Shown here: piece by piece, positions 60,785-64,000 of the stretch | How the letters are laid out: each line of letters begins with the position of its first letter | How positions within the stretch are numbered: position 1 is the first letter of the stretch | NCBI RefSeq assembly: GCF_040750475.1 | Contig: NZ_JABJVY010000025.1 | Location: forward strand, 1 to 64,000 | Length of the DNA stretch: 64,000 nt | Direction: 5' to 3' | DNA from: Amorphus sp040750475 | Lineage (GTDB): Bacteria; Pseudomonadota; Alphaproteobacteria; Rhizobiales; Amorphaceae | The notes under the pieces: generated by a model | Seen by the model: the letters and a program-made list of their open reading frames with translations, nothing else | Databases searched by the model: none | What the model was told of the DNA's origin: nothing | Translations under genes and position numbers: made by a program

Positions 60785-61097
60785 CGGATACCTCCGAGGG
60801 TTGAGAGAGCTTGGGGCCGCAGCCTCTCGACCGCCTCTCCGGCGGTCGGATCGGCGACCCGTCGAGGTCGTGGTCCTTATGTGGGGCGTCTTGGTCCGCC
60901 GGTGAACCTGCCCCCTGAGGCGTCGGTTCGCGCTGACTAGAGACCGGCCATCGCCCGCCTGTCAACGTCGCTGCTCATGCCTGCGGACTGGCTCTGTTGC
61001 GGCATTGCAAATTGTGATGTGGCATCGCGGCAAGCGAACCCGTATCGTACCCCCAACAGGCCCGACCGGGCCGGGTAAAGGGAGGTCGACGCACGCA
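60785..61097. other. 313-bp divergent promoter region of phaA and phaR
   Basis: No gene. It should contain promoters for phaA (minus) and phaR (plus). The site TTGCGGCATTGCAA at 60997-61010 (annotated separately) is the most obvious motif. GGGAGG lies 12 bp before the phaR ATG. Confidence 0.5.
60997..61010. promoter_or_regulatory. Candidate PhaR binding site
   Basis: TTGCGGCATTGCAA is a TTGC-rich direct/inverted motif about 90 bp before the phaR ATG. PhaR regulators bind short TGC-rich sites in pha promoters, from memory, and often repress their own gene. Assigned on position and composition only. Confidence 0.3.
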
Positions 61098-61706
61098 ATG
61101 GCGAAGACAGACGAGCCCACTGTCATCAAAAAGTACGCCAACAGGCGGCTCTATAACACCGGGACCAGCACCTACGTCACGCTCGAGGACCTCGCCGAGA
61201 TGGTGAAGGCCGAGGAGGACTTCATTGTCTTCGATGCCAAGACCAGCGAAGACATTACGCGCTCGGTGCTGACCCAGATCATCTTCGAGCAGGAGAACAA
61301 GGGGCAGAATCTGCTACCGATCTCCTTCCTGCGCCAGCTCATCCGCTTCTACGGCGATTCCATGCAGACGCTGGTGCCGCCCTATCTGGAATATTCGCTG
61401 GAATCGTTCGTGCGCGACCAGGAGAAGTTCCGCCAGCAGATGGCCTCGACCTTCGGCGTCAGTCCGTTCGATACGCTCGACGAACAGGTGCGGCGCAACA
61501 CCGAGATGTTCGAGCGTGCCATGCGCATGTTCATGCCGTTCGGCGCCGGTGGCGAGGGCGGCGAGCGACCGGGACATGCCGATCCCGGTCAAGCCACGGC
61601 ACCCGGCGAATCCAAAAGCGACCTTGACGAGATGAAACGCCAGCTTGCGGAGATGCAGAAGCAGCTCAACAACCTGGCCGGCGGCGGCTCGTCCTCGTCG
61701 TCCTAG
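61098..61706 (+). CDS. phaR: Polyhydroxyalkanoate synthesis regulator PhaR
   Basis: This encodes a 202-residue protein with the N-terminal DNA-binding PHB_acc_N domain (IKKYANRRLYNTGTSTYVTL, residues ~10-29; FDAKTSEDITRSVLTQII). It also has the PHB_acc repeat (NLLPISFLRQLIRFYGDSMQ) that senses PHB granules. The C-terminus is a coiled coil (SDLDEMKRQLAEMQKQLNNL) ending in a Ser run. It represses phasin and related genes until granules form. The ATG at 61098 gives the canonical MAKT start. Confidence 0.95.
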   Translation: MAKTDEPTVIKKYANRRLYNTGTSTYVTLEDLAEMVKAEEDFIVFDAKTSEDITRSVLTQIIFEQENKGQNLLPISFLRQLIRFYGDSMQTLVPPYLEYSLESFVRDQEKFRQQMASTFGVSPFDTLDEQVRRNTEMFERAMRMFMPFGAGGEGGERPGHADPGQATAPGESKSDLDEMKRQLAEMQKQLNNLAGGGSSSSS

Positions 61707-61809
61707 AGCGTTTTCACAGGCCAAGTGGAAACCGTTGGCCGTCCGGAAATGCGTCGAAACAATAATTTAGACCCGCTCTGCGATTCCGAGAAAAGCGGAA
61801 CGAGTCTAA
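61706..61809. repeat. Long-form REP-like element
   Basis: GCGTTTTCACAGGCC / GGCCGTCCGGAAATGC around AAGTGGAAACCGTT, then a second stem (TTAGACCCGCTCT with AAGCGGAACGAGTCTAA). It is nearly the same as the element at 43566 and begins at the phaR stop codon. Confidence 0.8.
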
Positions 61810-61899
61810 GCCTTTCCGCTCAGATGGAGACATCAGAGCGAGCGGATCTGCTCCAAGCCGCCCGAATTCTTAGATTCTGACTGTTATCGGAGGCCGTCG

Positions 61900-62331
61900 A
61901 TGACGGAACTGACCCTCGACCATGCTCGGACGATTATCGAAACCGCCTTCGCCAAGGGCGAGGAGCTCGGCCTGAAGCCGTTGGGCGTCGTCGTGCTCGA
62001 CGCCGGCGGCCACCCGGTCGCGATGATGCGCCAGGACGGCTCGAGCTTCATGCGTCTCGATATTGCCGGCGGCAAAGCCTATGGCGCCATCGGCGTTGGA
62101 CGCGGCAGCCGCTTTCTGAACGATGCGGCGATCGAGCGGCCGCACTTCGTCGCGGCCCTTTCGGGTGTGGCCGGGGGACGCATGGTCCCGGTGCCGGGCG
62201 GAGTCGTCATCAAGGATACCGAGGGTCGGGCGCTCGGCGGGGTTGGCGTATCCGGCGACACCTCGGACAATGACGAAGCCTGCGCCGTTGCCGGTATCGA
62301 AGCAGCCGGCCTCGTGGCCATCGTGGACTGA
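61900..62331 (+). CDS. GlcG/HbpS family protein (haem-binding-like, DUF336)
   Basis: This encodes a 143-residue protein with the GlcG/HbpS fold: LTLDHARTIIETAFAKGEEL, VVVLDAGGHPVAMMRQDG, IAGGKAYGAIGVGRGSRFL and the glycine-rich GRMVPVPGGVVIKDTEGRAL then GGVGVSGDTSDNDEACA. HbpS of Streptomyces is a haem-degrading redox sensor; most family members have unknown roles. Monocistronic, between a REP and a convergent DUF465 gene. Confidence 0.88.
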   Translation: MTELTLDHARTIIETAFAKGEELGLKPLGVVVLDAGGHPVAMMRQDGSSFMRLDIAGGKAYGAIGVGRGSRFLNDAAIERPHFVAALSGVAGGRMVPVPGGVVIKDTEGRALGGVGVSGDTSDNDEACAVAGIEAAGLVAIVD

Positions 62332-62356
62332 GCCCACTTTGGAAAAGCAGAAACGG

Positions 62357-62382
62357 GGCCTTCGCCGATGCCGGCGAAGGCC
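62357..62382. terminator. Bidirectional hairpin between convergent genes
   Basis: The stem GGCCTTCGCCG / CGGCGAAGGCC with a 4-nt loop lies between the stops of the HbpS-like and DUF465 genes. There is no clear T run on either side, so efficiency is uncertain. Confidence 0.5.
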
Positions 62383-62394
62383 GGCGTCCTGGCC

Positions 62395-62631
62395 CTAGGC
62401 TTTCAGAAGCGCGTAGATTTCGTCCTTCAGCGCCATCCGGCTCTTGCGCATCTCTTCCATGTGCGCGTCGTCAGTCGGCTCCACGTCGGTCTCGGCACGG
62501 TGGATGGCGCGGTTGACCTCATGATACTCGTCGAAGAGCTTGGCGAAGTGGGCGTTTTCTGCCTTCAGCCGATGCATCTTTTCGACGTGCTCGGGAAATT
62601 CTTCCGCCAGTTCGTGGGGCGTGTTCGACAT
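62395..62631 (-). CDS. DUF465 (YdcH-type) small coiled-coil protein
   Basis: This encodes a 78-residue, highly charged helical protein. The pattern LAEEFPEHVEKMHRLKAENA, HFAKLFDEYHEVNRAIHRAE and MEEMRKSRMALKDEIYALLK is that of DUF465/YdcH proteins. Function is not established. Single gene, convergent with the HbpS-like gene. Confidence 0.9.
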   Translation of the reverse strand: MSNTPHELAEEFPEHVEKMHRLKAENAHFAKLFDEYHEVNRAIHRAETDVEPTDDAHMEEMRKSRMALKDEIYALLKA

Positions 62632-62787
62632 CGCGCGTGCTCAGCTTTTCTTTTTCGAAGGTCGGGTCGGGGCCGACAGAGATCGGCGGCCATTTGAGCG
62701 CAGTCCAGGAAAGTGGGACTGATGCCCCACCCGCAGTGGTTTCAAGATACGGCTTGGAGCCTTCTCGCGGGGAGAAGGTCGGAGGCT

Positions 62788-63207
62788 CTACGCTTCGCCC
62801 TGGTCGACGGAAATGTCGCGCCGGGCGGCGCCGAGCGAGATCGTGAAGCCGGCCATCACATCGACGACGGCAATCACGGTCAGCAGGAAGAAGGTCGAGG
62901 TCGCGGCCGCGCCGACGGCCAGAAATTCGACCACGTACACCACCATCACCACGGTCGAGACCAGGTGATCCAACACCGAGCGCCGATGCACCCGCGTCGC
63001 CTTGATCACTTCCGTACCCAGGAGGATCACGGCGACGACGGCGATCAGGTCGGCAAGATTCGGCACCCACGCCTGGCCGGAGACCAGCGTCAGCGTGAAC
63101 AGTTCGCTCTGCCAGATCGGCGACGTCGCGCTGCCACCCGCAAATACGAACGCAATCACGTTGTAGAGGATCAACGGGACGATGGTCAGCGGGACTGCGG
63201 CGATCAT
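62788..63207 (-). CDS. Hypothetical four-helix membrane protein
   Basis: This encodes a 139-residue protein with four likely membrane helices (LTIVPLILYNVIAFVFAGG; LADLIAVVAVILLGTEVIKA; HLVSTVVMVVYVVEFLAVGA; TSTFFLLTVIAVVDVMAGFT). I recognise no family beyond similarity to small alphaproteobacterial membrane proteins of unknown role. Upstream of it on the minus strand is rpmF (104-bp gap). Confidence 0.75.
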   Translation of the reverse strand: MIAAVPLTIVPLILYNVIAFVFAGGSATSPIWQSELFTLTLVSGQAWVPNLADLIAVVAVILLGTEVIKATRVHRRSVLDHLVSTVVMVVYVVEFLAVGAAATSTFFLLTVIAVVDVMAGFTISLGAARRDISVDQGEA

Positions 63208-63311
63208 GCGGACCTCCGAGGGCCGGTTCGCGGAGCTTGGGCGCGCTTTCGATCAATAATCGAATCGGCGACGAAGTCGCCGCGCACGCCGGAACGGGAC
63301 GGGGGTGACCG

Positions 63312-63494
63312 TCACTCGCCCTTCGGCTCGAGAACCTGGCGACCGCGGTACATCCCGGTCTTCAGGTCGATATGATGCGACCGGCGCAGCTCGCCCGACT
63401 GCTTGTCCTCAATGTAGCTCGGCTGCTTCAGCGCATCAGCCGAACGGCGAAAGCCCCGCTTCATGCGCGACGTTTTGCGCTTCGGAACTGCCAT
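63312..63494 (-). CDS. rpmF: 50S ribosomal protein L32
   Basis: This encodes a 60-residue basic protein with the conserved MAVPKRKTSRMKRGFRRSAD start and HHIDLKTGMYRGRQVL. It lacks the zinc-binding cysteines found in some L32 proteins, as is normal in alphaproteobacteria. AGGAGAC precedes the ATG at 63494. It lies between mtgA and the small membrane-protein gene; mtgA-rpmF followed by pha genes is a familiar Rhizobiales order. Confidence 0.95.
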   Translation of the reverse strand: MAVPKRKTSRMKRGFRRSADALKQPSYIEDKQSGELRRSHHIDLKTGMYRGRQVLEPKGE

Positions 63495-63646
63495 CGTCGT
63501 CTCCTTATCGGACGGTGCGGGCCAAACCGACCCCGCAGCCCAGAGCCGAAGCCCGAGCGTGATCCACCATCCATTCAAAGTTGGATATCGAGCCGGTGTA
63601 TATACAAACTGCCAAGCGGCTTGGAAAGACGGGTTGCGCCAAAAAA

Positions 63647-64000
63647 TCAGGGTTGGATATTTGGTCCCAGGCAATCGAACACCCAGTCCGAGCGGGCGAC
63701 TTCGCGATTGAGCCGCTGGGCCAGGCGGCGCTGGCCTGCGGAGGGGGCGGCCGGATTGCGTCCATCCGGGTCGGGGAGGGTGGTGGCCAGCAACGCGGCT
63801 TGGTTGGGACCGAGTTCGGCGGCGGACCGGTTGAAATAATGACGTGCGGCGGCTTCTGCTCCGAACACGCCCGGCGCCCATTCCGCGACATTGAGGTAGA
63901 TCGCGAGCAGCCGGTCCTTGGAAAGCACTAGGTCGAGCCATAGCGCGAGCGGGAGCTCCAACGCCTTGCGGACATAGGAGCGGCCGGGCCAGAGGAAGAG
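63647..64000 (-). CDS. mtgA: Monofunctional peptidoglycan transglycosylase MtgA, 5' part outside the window
   Basis: The last 117 codons of a GT51 glycosyltransferase that polymerises lipid II. The visible part begins LFLWPGRSYVRKALELPLAL and continues with LDLVLSKDRLLAIYLNVAEW, GVFGAEAAARHYF and LGPNQAALLATTLPDPDGRN, the conserved GT51 motifs 3-5. There is no transpeptidase domain, so this is MtgA and not a class A PBP. The reading frame is open to the window edge; the membrane anchor and catalytic Glu motif lie beyond it. Confidence 0.93.
   Translation of the reverse strand, partial: LFLWPGRSYVRKALELPLALWLDLVLSKDRLLAIYLNVAEWAPGVFGAEAAARHYFNRSAAELGPNQAALLATTLPDPDGRNPAAPSAGQRRLAQRLNREVARSDWVFDCLGPNIQP

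Overview
This is a GC-rich (about 65% by eye) alphaproteobacterial chromosome segment, most likely from the order Hyphomicrobiales (Rhizobiales). The evidence is the mtgA-rpmF-phaA/phaB-phaR neighbourhood, a ccoNOQP operon preceded by a TTGAC-N4-GTCAA anaerobox, rhizobial-type protein sequences, and many copies of an ACCGGTT-centred REP-like palindrome. I see no rRNA, tRNA, CRISPR array, prophage or transposase gene. The right edge cuts mtgA, and the left edge may cut a tandem repeat array.

Layout. 1-3.6 kb: REP array, universal stress protein, DHA2-type MFS pump, then a TetR-GNAT pair. 4.2-10.9 kb: a dppABCDF dipeptide ABC transporter whose dppC/dppD junction carries a foreign-looking AT-rich gene. 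11-20 kb: an aromatic-acid cluster. It holds a 923-residue fusion of a FAD hydroxylase and an aryl-CoA ligase, gentisate 1,2-dioxygenase, a fumarylpyruvate-hydrolase-type enzyme, a hot-dog thioesterase, an IclR regulator, a MetE-like protein and a PaaK-like ligase. It is best read as salicylate (or a related 2-substituted benzoate) -> CoA thioester -> 5-hydroxylation -> gentisate -> ring cleavage. 20.4-24.5 kb: TetR divergent from an EmrA/EmrB-type efflux pair with two near-identical operators. 25-30.5 kb: ahpD-ahpC, a beta-lactamase-family serine hydrolase and a large MscS-type channel. 30.6-43.5 kb: the lower protocatechuate-4,5/gallate pathway (galB, galC/ligK, galD, a double-HTH LysR regulator, ligI), a dienelactone hydrolase, transporters, trmO, and a LysR/aldo-keto reductase pair.

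43.6-50 kb: ccoNOQP (cbb3 oxidase) and hemN, each with an FNR/FixK box, so microaerobic respiration and oxygen-independent haem synthesis are probably co-regulated. An AbrB-family membrane protein lies between them. 50-56.4 kb: the urease operon ureD-A-B-(GFA)-C-E-F-G. It carries two 164-bp MITE-like elements, one between ureC and ureE and one inside ureF that keeps the frame open. 56.4-64 kb: class D beta-lactamase, Ogt, a solitary YjhX, the PHB genes phaB, phaA and phaR, a HbpS/GlcG protein, a DUF465 protein, a membrane protein, rpmF and the 3' part of mtgA.

The observations most worth following are the apparently exact 500-bp gene insertion at a stop/start junction in dpp, the MITE carried in frame by ureF, the fused hydroxylase-ligase with its gentisate pathway, and the hybrid LigI + GalB pathway with a two-HTH LysR regulator. 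Start codons were chosen from ribosome-binding sites, overlaps and family length. Positions of short sites were counted by hand and could be off by one or two bases.
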